A stretch of 64,000 bases of DNA from Candidatus Puniceispirillum marinum IMCC1322 (lineage in GTDB: Bacteria; Pseudomonadota; Alphaproteobacteria; Puniceispirillales; Puniceispirillaceae): positions 2,517,001-2,581,000 of the forward strand of contig NC_014010.1 of assembly GCF_000024465.1 (NCBI RefSeq), read 5' to 3'. Of the stretch, positions 17,699-32,130 are shown piece by piece. The stretch's first letter is position 1. The number at the start of each line of letters is the position of its first letter. The position numbers and the translations under genes were made by a program. The notes under the pieces are model-generated. The model worked only from the letters and a program-made list of their open reading frames with translations, was not told where the DNA came from and searched no databases.

Positions 17699-18328
17699 TT
17701 ATTTGTCGATTTTTGAACGCATAGCATCAATCAGGGCTGAGAAATTGCCCTGATTCTTCCGAATGATCGCGATATTTTCGTTTTTCTGTGTGACAAGCAT
17801 TGAGATGTTTTCAATCTCGACATCCATGACCCGGGCATCACCATCAGCGGGCGTTGTGACGCGCCAATTGATAGCAACCGGTTCACGGGTTTTTGCCTGA
17901 TCCGTAAAGGTACCACCGACAAGCACCAGCTTCTCACCTTTGGCAGTGCTTTTTACAGGGCTGTATTCTAGGCCGGAAAGCTGGTCAAAATTGCGGACAA
18001 TGGTGCCGATCATGACTTCGCGCATGATATCGCTATATGTCTGTCGCTCGATTGGAGTGGCTTTGCGCCAGTAAGCACCAGCAGAAAACCGCGCGATCAA
18101 GGGAAGATCAAAATAGCTGTCCAGAAGATAGGTGACGGTTTCTGTGCGTTTTCCAAGATCATCCGAGCCGGAATCAAGAAACCCTTGTAAATCCAGCATC
18201 ATATTGTTGACATGGGTTTCGGCTCTTTCGATCTGATTATTGGCAAAAGCAGATTCTGGTGCCAATACAGGCAAGGTGAAAAGCATGGCAAATATAACAA
18301 AAATTTGACTAAAGAAACGTCGTGTCAT
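17699..18328 (-). CDS. mlaC: MlaC-type periplasmic phospholipid-binding protein
   Basis: A 209-residue exported protein: signal peptide of about 29 residues ending ...ESAFA, then the MlaC/Ttg2D fold with RTETVTYLLDSYFDLPLIARFSAG, AYWRKATPIERQ and NWRVTTPADGDARVMDVEIE. It shuttles phospholipids between the outer-membrane MlaA complex and the inner-membrane MlaFEDB transporter. Its ATG overlaps the stop of mlaA by one base (TAATG), so the pair is translationally coupled. The mlaBDEF transporter genes are not nearby. Confidence 0.9.
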   Translation of the reverse strand: MTRRFFSQIFVIFAMLFTLPVLAPESAFANNQIERAETHVNNMMLDLQGFLDSGSDDLGKRTETVTYLLDSYFDLPLIARFSAGAYWRKATPIERQTYSDIMREVMIGTIVRNFDQLSGLEYSPVKSTAKGEKLVLVGGTFTDQAKTREPVAINWRVTTPADGDARVMDVEIENISMLVTQKNENIAIIRKNQGNFSALIDAMRSKIDK

Positions 18329-19104
18329 TATCCGTCCTCTCCAAAGAAATCTTCAAATTCGTCATCGGCTGATGAGGTTCCGCCGCCACGTAACTTATCA
18401 CCCAGCAATCCGTTTCGTTGCTGGTAATAGACCGACCGTGTCCGCGCATAGGGATCCAGTGCGTTATATTTCACGTCATTGAAGGCCTCAAAATTAGCGG
18501 CGCGAAACGAGACTGCTGCTGCTGGCGCGCGTGCTGTCTGCCATGTTTGAAGCGGGGCACCTGCTTCAACAATTGAATAGGGATTCATAACCATATCAAC
18601 AACACGTCCAGTCAGGCTTCGTGTCGTATGTGGCCCCAGAAACGGCACCATCAGATATGAACCTTCGTCAATATCGGCGGCGGCAAGCGTCTGGCCAAAA
18701 TCTTCTTTATAAATGGGGGCAGCGTCGTCCCCCATCAGATCGACAAATCCCAGTGTTAGGCCGTTAATCGCAAAATTAAGCACAGCAAGTCCGGCATTTT
18801 CATATTTGCCTTGCAGCGAAGAATTGATCGCGGTGGATGGTAATCCGGCCCATGCCAGATGATGTGCAATGGCGGTTTGTCCGCCTTCGGGTACGGCTTT
18901 ACGGTAACCGCTGGCCACAGGTTCAACAACATAGGTGTCAAAGCCCATGTTAAAGTCAAAAACAGCCCGGTTGCTATCTTCATAACGATCGCGCATATCA
19001 CTGCGCTGGGTCTCCGGAACGCTGGAACAGGCTGCGAATGTTCCGATGCTGGTCAGGATCAAAATATGCGAACGCAGGATTTGGATGCATCTGCCTGTAG
19101 TCAT
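18328..19104 (-). CDS. mlaA: MlaA (VacJ) outer-membrane lipoprotein
   Basis: Removes misplaced phospholipids from the outer leaflet of the outer membrane. A lipoprotein signal peptide ends at IGTFAAC, the Cys being the lipidation site. MlaA family blocks follow: DSNRAVFDFNMGFDTYVVEP, FAINGLTLGFVDLMGD, DFGQTLAAADIDEGSYLMVP and FLGPHTTRS. The frame is open to a GTG at 19122 with ATGs at 19116 and 19104; 19104 gives the most typical signal peptide and has GGA upstream, but the choice is uncertain. The C-terminus is acidic (DDEFEDFFGEDG). Coupled to mlaC. Confidence 0.9.
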   Translation of the reverse strand: MTTGRCIQILRSHILILTSIGTFAACSSVPETQRSDMRDRYEDSNRAVFDFNMGFDTYVVEPVASGYRKAVPEGGQTAIAHHLAWAGLPSTAINSSLQGKYENAGLAVLNFAINGLTLGFVDLMGDDAAPIYKEDFGQTLAAADIDEGSYLMVPFLGPHTTRSLTGRVVDMVMNPYSIVEAGAPLQTWQTARAPAAAVSFRAANFEAFNDVKYNALDPYARTRSVYYQQRNGLLGDKLRGGGTSSADDEFEDFFGEDG

Positions 19105-19316
19105 GTCTAATTCCATACCCACGTAAAATACTCATTACAATAATGAAGTTACGATACCGCAAACAATATTTGTGTCAAAGTGCGTTTGTCGCTTTTGCCT
19201 AGATTTCGAACTGCCATTAACGCCGAATTTATGTTCTGGCATCTTATATGTCGAATTAATGGTAAAATTGACTTTGTAACATTGACCGAATAGCGCCCAT
19301 TTGCGAGTTTGGGCTT

Positions 19317-21548
19317 ATGATGAATGATCTTAATCAAAATCCGGTAAGTCCTTGGTTAGCCGGTCTCAATACATCCCAGTCTGACGCTGTTACATCCCTT
19401 CAAGGTCCGCTTCTGGTTCTGTCTGGTGCCGGAACTGGCAAAACCAGAGTGCTGACATCGCGGCTTGCCGAGCTTGTCGCCAGTGGTACAGCCAAACCGT
19501 GGAATATTCTGGCGGTGACCTTCACTAATAAGGCCGCACGTGAGATGAAAAGCCGAATCGGTGATATGGTTGGACCGATGGTCGAACAAGTGTGGCTAGG
19601 CACATTTCACTCTTTGGCGGCCAAGATGCTACGCCGGCATGCTGATCTGGTTGGTCTGAAATCAGATTTCACCATTCTTGATAGTGACGATCAGGTGCGT
19701 TTGGTCAAACAGCTTATGGCGGCAGAGAACATTGACCCAAAGCGGTGGCCTGCACGTATGGTAGCGGGGGTTATATCGCGCTGGAAAGACCGTGGATTGG
19801 TGCCAGAAAAGATTTCTCTTGCCGAGGCGGGTGATGTTGCCAATGGCCGCATGCAACAACTCTATAAGGATTATCAGGCACGCCTGCTGACACTTAACGC
19901 GGTGGATTTTGGTGATCTTTTGTTGCATATGCTCACAATTTTCCAGCATCATCCCGATGTGCTGGCTGATTATCATGGGCGCATCACGCATATTATGGTG
20001 GATGAGTACCAAGATACTAACGTCGCGCAATATCTTTGGCTTCGCTTATTGACAGGGCAACGAAATAACCTGTGTTGTGTGGGTGATGATGATCAGTCGA
20101 TCTATGGCTGGCGGGGCGCTGAGGTTGGTAATATTTTGCGCTTTGAAAGCGACTTTCCGGGGGCAAAGACTGTCCGGCTTGAAGAAAATTACCGGTCAAC
20201 GGGTCATATTCTGGCGGCGGCTTCAACGGTCATTGCGCGTAATGAAACGCGGCTTGGCAAGACGTTGTTCACATCGGCCGATGATGGTGAAAAGGTGCGC
20301 GTCAATGGCTATTGGGATGGCGCCGATGAGGCAAGATCGATTTCCAGTCATGTCGAATCGATGCAACAGAATGGTGCGCATCTGTCGCAGATAGCCGTAT
20401 TGGTGCGCGCTGGTTTCCAGACCCGCGAATTTGAAGAACGCTTTATTGCCATTGGCTTGCCATACCGGGTTGTGGGGGCGCGCTTTTATGAACGTGCGGA
20501 AATTCGGGATGCGATTGCCTATTTGCGGCTAATTGCGCAACCGGCAGATGATCTGGCGTTTGAACGCATCATAAATGTACCCAAGCGTGGTTTGGGGACG
20601 GCAAGTATTCAGGCTATCCATATTCAAGCGCGCGCCTCGCAAAAACCGCTTCTGGCGGCGGCCATTGATCTGGTCGAGACCGAAGAATTGCGACCTGCTG
20701 CGCGCACAGCACTTGGCAGATTTGTGCAGGATATTGGACGCTGGCGTAACCAGATTGGAAGCCTGCATCAAGGCGATCTGGCGCGTATGGTGCTTGACGA
20801 GTCTGGCTATACAACAATGTGGCAGATGGATAAATCGCCTGATGCCGAGGGGCGTCTTGAAAACCTGACCGAACTTGTCAGTGCAATGCAGGATTTTGAT
20901 TCACTACAGGGATTTCTCGAGCATATTTCGTTGGTGATGGATGGTGATACGGTTTCCGAACAAGGCGAAGTCACCTTGATGACATTACATGCCGCAAAGG
21001 GTCTGGAATTCGACACGGTCTTTTTGCCAGGTTGGGAGGAAGGTATTTTTCCCAGCCAGCGCACAATGGACGAAAATGGGGCTATCGGCCTTGAAGAAGA
21101 ACGTCGTCTTGCCTATGTCGGCATCACCCGGGCGCGCAAGAATGTTCATATTTCCTTTGCCAGTAGTCGCCGCGTTCATGGCCAGTGGCAGTCGGCAATT
21201 CCCTCACGATTTGTTCAGGAATTACCTGCCGAGAATATCATTGAAGATATGGCACAGGGTATGGGTATTGGTCGTGTCTCGCCAGCCTATATCAGCGGGG
21301 CATCAGATATCGTTGGTCAACAAGGTTATGGCCCCGGATGGCGGCGCATGGCTAACCGCCAGCAACAAGGGACGGAAAACCGCTTTGTTGCTGAAACCAA
21401 TGGCGCGGCTTTCATTCGAGGTGATCGGGTGTTTCATCAGAAATTTGGTATGGGCAATGTCGTCAATGTTGAAGGCGACAAGCTGGAAATTTCGTTTGAT
21501 AAAGCAGGTCACAAAAAGGTTGTGTCCGGATTTGTGAGCAAACCATGA
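19317..21548 (+). CDS. uvrD: UvrD/PcrA-family superfamily 1 DNA helicase
   Basis: A 3'-5' helicase for nucleotide excision and mismatch repair. The 743-residue protein carries the SF1 motifs in order: Q motif LNTSQSDAV, Walker A GAGTGKT, FTNKAAREMKSRI, DEYQDTN, GDDDQSIYGWRGA, ENYRSTGHIL, TLMTLHAAKGLEFD and EERRLAYVGITRARK. The C-terminus (HQKFGMGNVV...KVVSGFV) is the UvrD tail thought to contact RNA polymerase and other partners. Two adjacent ATGs (19317, 19320) are possible. prmA overlaps its stop by 4 bp. Confidence 0.96.
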   Translation: MMNDLNQNPVSPWLAGLNTSQSDAVTSLQGPLLVLSGAGTGKTRVLTSRLAELVASGTAKPWNILAVTFTNKAAREMKSRIGDMVGPMVEQVWLGTFHSLAAKMLRRHADLVGLKSDFTILDSDDQVRLVKQLMAAENIDPKRWPARMVAGVISRWKDRGLVPEKISLAEAGDVANGRMQQLYKDYQARLLTLNAVDFGDLLLHMLTIFQHHPDVLADYHGRITHIMVDEYQDTNVAQYLWLRLLTGQRNNLCCVGDDDQSIYGWRGAEVGNILRFESDFPGAKTVRLEENYRSTGHILAAASTVIARNETRLGKTLFTSADDGEKVRVNGYWDGADEARSISSHVESMQQNGAHLSQIAVLVRAGFQTREFEERFIAIGLPYRVVGARFYERAEIRDAIAYLRLIAQPADDLAFERIINVPKRGLGTASIQAIHIQARASQKPLLAAAIDLVETEELRPAARTALGRFVQDIGRWRNQIGSLHQGDLARMVLDESGYTTMWQMDKSPDAEGRLENLTELVSAMQDFDSLQGFLEHISLVMDGDTVSEQGEVTLMTLHAAKGLEFDTVFLPGWEEGIFPSQRTMDENGAIGLEEERRLAYVGITRARKNVHISFASSRRVHGQWQSAIPSRFVQELPAENIIEDMAQGMGIGRVSPAYISGASDIVGQQGYGPGWRRMANRQQQGTENRFVAETNGAAFIRGDRVFHQKFGMGNVVNVEGDKLEISFDKAGHKKVVSGFVSKP

Positions 21549-22479
21549 CTATTATATATGCTGTCCGTCTTGACCTGCCTGACGTTACCGATGCAAAGGT
21601 CGTCGCCAGTTTTGAAACCGTGTTTAGCGAGCTTCTTGAAAGTGAGGCCACGTCGCATGTACGGACATCGCAAGAGCGCTGGCATATTGAGGCTTTGTTC
21701 CTGTTTCTGCCAGATGCAGGTGTGATCGCGCAGATGTTAGCACCGGTTTTTGACCAGCATGGGCTGGCACCATGTGCTGTGCAGATTGAACAATTACCCC
21801 AGCGCAACTGGCTTGCCGAAAACCGGGCATCTTTTCCGGCACTTCATATTGGCCGGTTCTGGATATATGGCAGTCATATAGACGATGCCCCACCGCCAGC
21901 AAGTCTGCCGCTTCTGGTTGATGCGGCGCAGGCTTTTGGGTCAGGCACGCATCCCACCACCGAGGGCTGCCTACGGGCGATGGATATGATTGATCGCCGT
22001 TACAAGGGTGGTGCCCCGCGCCATACACTTGATATGGGCTGTGGATCGGCAATTCTTGGCATGGCAGCTGCAAAATTATGGCCATCCTGTAAGGTTATGG
22101 GCGCCGATAATGACCCTGTGGCGATCAAAGTGGCAGAGGCGAACCGGATCCGTAATAACATTGCCCCAACACAGATGCGGCTTGGTGTTTCGGCAGGGTT
22201 TTCTGGCCGTTCAGTTAGGCAAAATGGCCCCTATGACATCATTCTGGCCAATATACTTGCAGGCCCGCTTCGTAAAATGGCACCGTCACTAATGCCGCAT
22301 CTGGCTGATAATGGCTGGCTGATCCTGTCCGGTATTTTGCATCATCAGGCGACTATGGTGGCGCAGGCTTATGGTATGGTGGGTGCACGCCTATGGGCAA
22401 AAATTCGTATTGGTGAATGGACCAGTCTGGTTATGCGTCCACGACAAGCGGGACAGATGCCAGCTTTATGGAGCTCTGA

Positions 22480-22483
<4 letters not shown>
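21545..22483 (+). CDS. prmA: Ribosomal protein L11 methyltransferase PrmA
   Basis: Trimethylates ribosomal protein L11. The 312-residue protein has an N-terminal substrate-recognition domain of about 110 residues. The methyltransferase core follows, with AFGSGTHPTTEGCL, the SAM-binding motif LDMGCGSAILGMAAAK, the acidic ADNDPVAIKVAEAN, and DIILANILAGPL (the NxxxxP-type motif). ATGA overlaps couple it to uvrD upstream and the aminopeptidase downstream, a recurrent alphaproteobacterial operon. Confidence 0.95.
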
Positions 22484-27983
<5,500 letters not shown>

Positions 27984-27989
27984 GAGGCT

Positions 27990-28802
27990 CTAATCAAATA
28001 AATTTACGACGGACTCGGCGGTGCGTTCAAACCAGCCAGCTTCGAGTTCACGTTCTGGATTGGCGCGAAGCTCCAGCAGACGTTGAGTCCATATAGATTT
28101 CGGATAGTTATAGACTGCGACCTCTTCAACACGGTTGGCTTCGCTAGCCAGACCAAGCGATAGATAGGCCTCGGTCATGCGATATAGGGCTTCGGGCACC
28201 TGGTTGGTGGTGTCGTAATCGGTGACGACATTTTCAAACCGACGCAGTGCTGCGCCATAATGCTGTTTGCTGAGGTAAAACCGACCTACGGCCATTTCCT
28301 TGCCAGCAAGATGCGAGCGTGTCAGATCAATTTTCAGGGTTGCATCACGAAAGTAGTCACCGTCGGGAAATCGCCGCACCAATTCTTCAAAAGCCTGCAT
28401 CGCCAATTTGGTCATTTCCGCGTCGCGTTGCACATCGACGATCTGTTCATAATAGCATAGCGCCTTTAGATAATAGGCATATTCGACGCGTTCATCTGCT
28501 GGATTTAGTTCGACAAAACGATCCAGCGCCGCGATTGCCCGTGGATAGTTATTGTCCTGATAAAATGCCCATGCCGCCATCAATTGCGCCCTTACGGCAA
28601 GTGATGAATAGGGGTGTTGGCGTTCAACTTCCTCAAATTTTGGCGCAGCTTTCTTGGCATTTCCTGCAAGGGCGGTGTTCAACGCTTCATTATATAATTG
28701 TTCGACAGGGCGCTCGACCTGTTCTTCGACCTCAGTAGAAGAACATCCTGCTACCAAAAGCGCAGTACTTGCTAAGACAATCAAGGGTATATGCTTTACC
28801 AA
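27990..28802 (-). CDS. bamD: Outer-membrane assembly lipoprotein BamD
   Basis: Essential BAM-complex lipoprotein. The signal peptide VKHIPLIVLASTALLVAGC ends in a lipobox. Five TPR-like repeats follow, including LYNEALNTALAGNAKKAAPKFEEV, YPRAIAALDRFVELNP, AYYLKALCYYEQI and YLSKQHYGAALRRFENVV. The open frame allows a GTG at 28814, but the TTG at 28802 has GGAG seven bases before it while the GTG has no ribosome site, so TTG is preferred (270 residues). It is followed closely by recN. A candidate promoter (TTTTCA-17-TATTGT, minus strand) lies 60-90 bp upstream. Confidence 0.93.
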   Translation of the reverse strand: MVKHIPLIVLASTALLVAGCSSTEVEEQVERPVEQLYNEALNTALAGNAKKAAPKFEEVERQHPYSSLAVRAQLMAAWAFYQDNNYPRAIAALDRFVELNPADERVEYAYYLKALCYYEQIVDVQRDAEMTKLAMQAFEELVRRFPDGDYFRDATLKIDLTRSHLAGKEMAVGRFYLSKQHYGAALRRFENVVTDYDTTNQVPEALYRMTEAYLSLGLASEANRVEEVAVYNYPKSIWTQRLLELRANPERELEAGWFERTAESVVNLFD

Positions 28803-28967
28803 AACAGGCTCCACTCATAGGCATCGGCGGGCGTGTCCCACCGTTACGCGTTACAATAGCGACTTGGTACGCAGGTGAAAAGAAGATGTTGAAAAAATTC
28901 CACTGTGATTATCGGCATATCACAAGTATCGAATGTCATAATGAAGATGACCTGATGGCCAGTTGGC

Positions 28968-29906
28968 CTAAACAGCCGCGGCGGCGGCAAGTTCGGGCAT
29001 GACATAAGCCTCTGACTGGCTGGTCACAGCACCGTCACTGACGATCTGGAATGCCTGTTTATTTTGCCAGATGGCTTTGATCAGCATCATGCTAAGCGCG
29101 TGTCCGGGACGCGACGCGGTCAATTTGCCACGTATTTGCAGACCAAGAAGATAAAGATCGCCAAGACAGTCAAGTGCCTTATGCCGGACGAATTCGCGTT
29201 CCATCCGCAAACCACCTTCATTGATAACAGTCCCATTATCAACAACTACGGCGTTATTCAGCGAACCGCCAAGAGCCAGACCGGCATTCTGCATTAGATC
29301 AACATCACTCAGCTGGCAAAAGGTACGAGCCGTAGATAATTCAGCCTCAAAACTGCCATCACAATGAATATAATGCAGGCTCTGCTTGCCAATAGCCTTG
29401 TCTTCAAAATCAATTTCAACGTCAATTTCAAGCTGGTCGGCAGGCTCGATCCGCGCCCAAGCACCATTATCAAGCTGCACTTCTATTGGCTGGGTAATAA
29501 CGATATATTTACGACGCGCATTAAGCGTTTTCAGCCCAACACGTCTGATTGCATCAATGATTGGCTGACTGCTACCATCAAGGATCGGCGCTTCACCTGC
29601 ATCGACTTCGACGATAGCATTATCAAGGCCAATTCCGGCAAAGGCGGCCATGAAATGTTCGATCGTCTCCAGGCCTATGCCATCGGCGTTGGCAATCCGG
29701 GTGCAAAGGCGTGCCTGTTCGGCATAATCAGCATGGGCAGACACTGTTTGCAGGCTTTCTTCGACATCCATGCGGCGGAATTTGATACCTGTACCAGCTT
29801 CTGCAGGACATATAGAGGCATGAACAAACCGGCCTGAATGCAGAGCAATATCTTCAAGCTGCACAGTATCCACCAAAGTTGTCTGGAAAGGCTGGTTGAT
29901 ATACAT
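28968..29906 (-). CDS. lpxC: UDP-3-O-acyl-N-acetylglucosamine deacetylase LpxC
   Basis: Zinc enzyme for the committed step of lipid A synthesis and a known FtsH substrate in other bacteria. The 312-residue protein has the N-terminal TVQLEDIALHSGRF region and the first zinc His in IEHFMAAFAGIGLDNA. GEAPILDGSSQPI follows, and the second pair of ligands lies in FVRHKALDCLGDLYLLG. The C-terminus is Ala-rich. A TTG at 29951 is in frame but the ATG at 29906 (MYINQPFQTTL) matches the family start. A strong terminator separates it from ftsZ, so it probably has its own promoter. Confidence 0.95.
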   Translation of the reverse strand: MYINQPFQTTLVDTVQLEDIALHSGRFVHASICPAEAGTGIKFRRMDVEESLQTVSAHADYAEQARLCTRIANADGIGLETIEHFMAAFAGIGLDNAIVEVDAGEAPILDGSSQPIIDAIRRVGLKTLNARRKYIVITQPIEVQLDNGAWARIEPADQLEIDVEIDFEDKAIGKQSLHYIHCDGSFEAELSTARTFCQLSDVDLMQNAGLALGGSLNNAVVVDNGTVINEGGLRMEREFVRHKALDCLGDLYLLGLQIRGKLTASRPGHALSMMLIKAIWQNKQAFQIVSDGAVTSQSEAYVMPELAAAAAV

Positions 29907-29983
29907 CGGTTTTTTATTGTCCTGCAAATTCAATTTATATAGCCTTTTCAATATTTTTCATCTTGTTTCTAAGCACATATAAA

Positions 29984-30018
29984 AGACCCAGATACAACCT
30001 ACATATGTATCTGGGTCT
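29984..30018 (-). terminator. Rho-independent terminator after ftsZ
   Basis: A perfect 13-bp stem, AGACCCAGATACA (29984-29996) with TGTATCTGGGTCT (30006-30018), and a 9-nt loop. On the minus strand it is followed by TTTTATAT. It separates ftsZ from lpxC and closes the dcw transcript. Confidence 0.9.
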
Positions 30019-30073
30019 CTTCAAATCACGTTTGGTTACAGATTGTAGCAATGTAACCAGATGTAGGCTTTGC

Positions 30074-31972
30074 TTAATTCACCTGACGGCGCAGGAACGC
30101 AGGGATATCAAGCTCATCATCAGGCTGTTCAAGCTGCGCTGTTGGTGCCGGATCTGTAGCCGGTTTAACAACGGCTGATTGTGGCAGATCCAGAACCGAA
30201 GACGTTTTGTCTTCTGAGCTGTCTTTCGCGGACACATTTGGCTCGCTTCGCTTCTGACTATCCGTTGTGCCGGGCTTTGACGACCACAATTCGGATATCT
30301 GCTTAATGATGCTGGTTGGCCGCGGGGCTGGCGTTTCGGCCGCCTTTGGCACACTGGCTTCATCCGGCATTGCCGTTGGTGCTGCTGGAATAAAGGTTTT
30401 GCGTGGGGCATCTTCGGCCTTGGCATTGCCTTCATTCTGCAGATCGAAACGTGGCATCAGGCGCGATGTAAGCGAGGCAGTATCGGCCTTGGCTGTTGCG
30501 CTTGATACGGTTGCGGCCTCACCCGAAGCTAATTCACCCGAAGACGCTTCACCCGATCCGGCTTCATTAGTGGCTGACATAGCCACATTATTTGGCGTAT
30601 CAGCTTTCACGTCTGCATTCAAAGCTGTAGCCGCATCTACCGCGTCGGTAAGCTCTAACTGCGTTTCGACTGGTTCACCGGTGTTCTCGGTAATAGGCCC
30701 CGTAGCGGTGCTGTCCGTTTCGGATGCTGATACGGTTTCGGTTACCGATGCGTCCTGCGAATTGCTGGCCGCTGGAGTGTCAGCTTCATCATCAGCTTCC
30801 TTGGCAAGCGAACTGATTGACTCACGCACAGTCGATGTGCTGGCAGAGGCTGAATCTGCTGACTGTGTCGGGGTTATCTGTGCGTTTGTCACTGGATTGG
30901 TCATCGCACTAGCCATCGCATTTGCTTGCACTGGACTGGTGGTCATTGGCGGTTTGGCTGTTTCGATTTTGGGCTGATCTACTGATGGCCTTGCTTTCGC
31001 ACTTGCAGCATCAATACCGGTGGCGACTACGGATACCCGCATGACGCCATCCAGTTTTTCATCGAATGCCGAGCCAAAAATGATCACCGCTTCTGGATCG
31101 ATTTCCTTACGAATGCGATTGGCGGCTTCGTCAACTTCAAACAAAGTCATATCCAGACCGCCAGTGACATTGATCAAAACCGAACGTGCACCGTGCATGG
31201 TTGTATCATCAAGTAGCGGATTATTAATCGCGGCTTCGGCGGCCTGCGTTGCCCGGGTTTCCCCAGATGCCTCGCCTGTGCCCATCATGGCTTTACCCAT
31301 TTCGCTCATAACAGCGCGAATATCGGCAAAGTCCAGATTGATCATGCCAGGCTTGATCATCAAGTCGGTAACGCCGCATACGCCTTGGTGTAGCACGGTG
31401 TCAGCCATATGAAAGGCATCAGCAAAGGTTGTGCGTTCATTCGCAAGCCGGAATAGATTCTGGTTCGGAATGACAATCAGGGTATCAACATAACTTTGCA
31501 ATTCTTCGATGCCTGCATCGGCAAGACCCATGCGCCGCTGGCCTTCAAATTCAAACGGTTTGGTAATCACGGCAACGGTCAATATGCCAGCATCACGTGC
31601 CGCCTTGGCAATCACGGGTGCGGCGCCTGTGCCGGTCCCGCCGCCCATACCTGCGGTGATGAATACCATGTTGCAATCGGCCAGTTCAGCCATTACTTCT
31701 TCAAGGCTTTCCTCGGCAGCAGCACGCCCTATTTCTGGTTTTGAACCAGCGCCTAGTCCTTGCGTAATCGCACCTCCAAGTTGAATTTTCTGGCTGGCGA
31801 GCGAGTGCGCGAGCGCTTGCCCGTCGGTATTTGCAACCAGAAAATCGACACCTTGCAGATCGGCGTTGATCATGTTGTTAACAGCATTGCAACCTGCGCC
31901 GCCTACACCGACAACGGTGATACGTGGACGCAATTCCTGCATGGTTTGTGGAACAGATAGATTGATAGTCAT
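30074..31972 (-). CDS. ftsZ: Cell division protein FtsZ
   Basis: Tubulin-like GTPase forming the Z ring. Core residues are about 16-320: [14 protein letters not shown], the tubulin signature GGGTGTG at 110-116, and [11 protein letters not shown] with the T7-loop region. A long low-complexity linker (about 322-617) rich in Ala, Ser, Thr, Asp and Glu follows, then the conserved C-terminal peptide [12 protein letters not shown] that binds FtsA. At 632 residues it is long, in line with some alphaproteobacterial FtsZs. Start ATG 31972 has AGGGAG seven bases upstream, located inside a 48-codon ORF whose TGA overlaps the ftsZ ATG. Confidence 0.97.
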   Translation of the reverse strand: MTINLSVPQTMQELRPRITVVGVGGAGCNAVNNMINADLQGVDFLVANTDGQALAHSLASQKIQLGGAITQGLGAGSKPEIGRAAAEESLEEVMAELADCNMVFITAGMGGGTGTGAAPVIAKAARDAGILTVAVITKPFEFEGQRRMGLADAGIEELQSYVDTLIVIPNQNLFRLANERTTFADAFHMADTVLHQGVCGVTDLMIKPGMINLDFADIRAVMSEMGKAMMGTGEASGETRATQAAEAAINNPLLDDTTMHGARSVLINVTGGLDMTLFEVDEAANRIRKEIDPEAVIIFGSAFDEKLDGVMRVSVVATGIDAASAKARPSVDQPKIETAKPPMTTSPVQANAMASAMTNPVTNAQITPTQSADSASASTSTVRESISSLAKEADDEADTPAASNSQDASVTETVSASETDSTATGPITENTGEPVETQLELTDAVDAATALNADVKADTPNNVAMSATNEAGSGEASSGELASGEAATVSSATAKADTASLTSRLMPRFDLQNEGNAKAEDAPRKTFIPAAPTAMPDEASVPKAAETPAPRPTSIIKQISELWSSKPGTTDSQKRSEPNVSAKDSSEDKTSSVLDLPQSAVVKPATDPAPTAQLEQPDDELDIPAFLRRQVN

Positions 31973-32115
31973 GATGGACTCCCTTCAGTTTGGGTTGGTC
32001 TAGAAAAAGCGTACATAGGCACGCCGATATGGGGCAGGGCAGCAACAGGCTGCGTCGTCCCGCGATAGGTTTGCGTGTGACTGCGATAAACATTGGTAAA
32101 GATAGTGATTGGCAT
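31969..32115 (-). CDS. Candidate 48-residue protein encoded between ftsA and ftsZ
   Basis: An ATG ORF that fills the ftsA-ftsZ gap. It starts 15 nt after the ftsA stop with AAGGA eight bases before its ATG, and ends in an ATGA overlap with the ftsZ start codon. The product begins [19 protein letters not shown] and ends [10 protein letters not shown]; it is Thr/Pro-rich, has no membrane segment, and matches no family I know. Overlapping stop/start junctions are the rule in this cluster, so the arrangement looks like a genuine cistron that couples ftsA and ftsZ translation. It could instead be a leader that only positions ribosomes. Absence of a homologue cannot be tested here. Confidence 0.5.
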   Translation of the reverse strand: MPITIFTNVYRSHTQTYRGTTQPVAALPHIGVPMYAFSRPTQTEGSPS

Positions 32116-32130
32116 TTAACCGTTCCTTTC

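Noticed and set aside
28837-28940. 31-codon minus-strand ORF between lpxC and bamD
   Set aside because: Poorly placed AGG 11 bases upstream and no terminator or neighbour logic; likely chance and overlaps the presumed bamD promoter.
30267-30977. 236-codon Ala/Ser/Val-rich plus-strand ORF opposite the FtsZ linker
   Set aside because: Low-complexity complement of the Ala/Ser/Thr-rich linker; no start signal.
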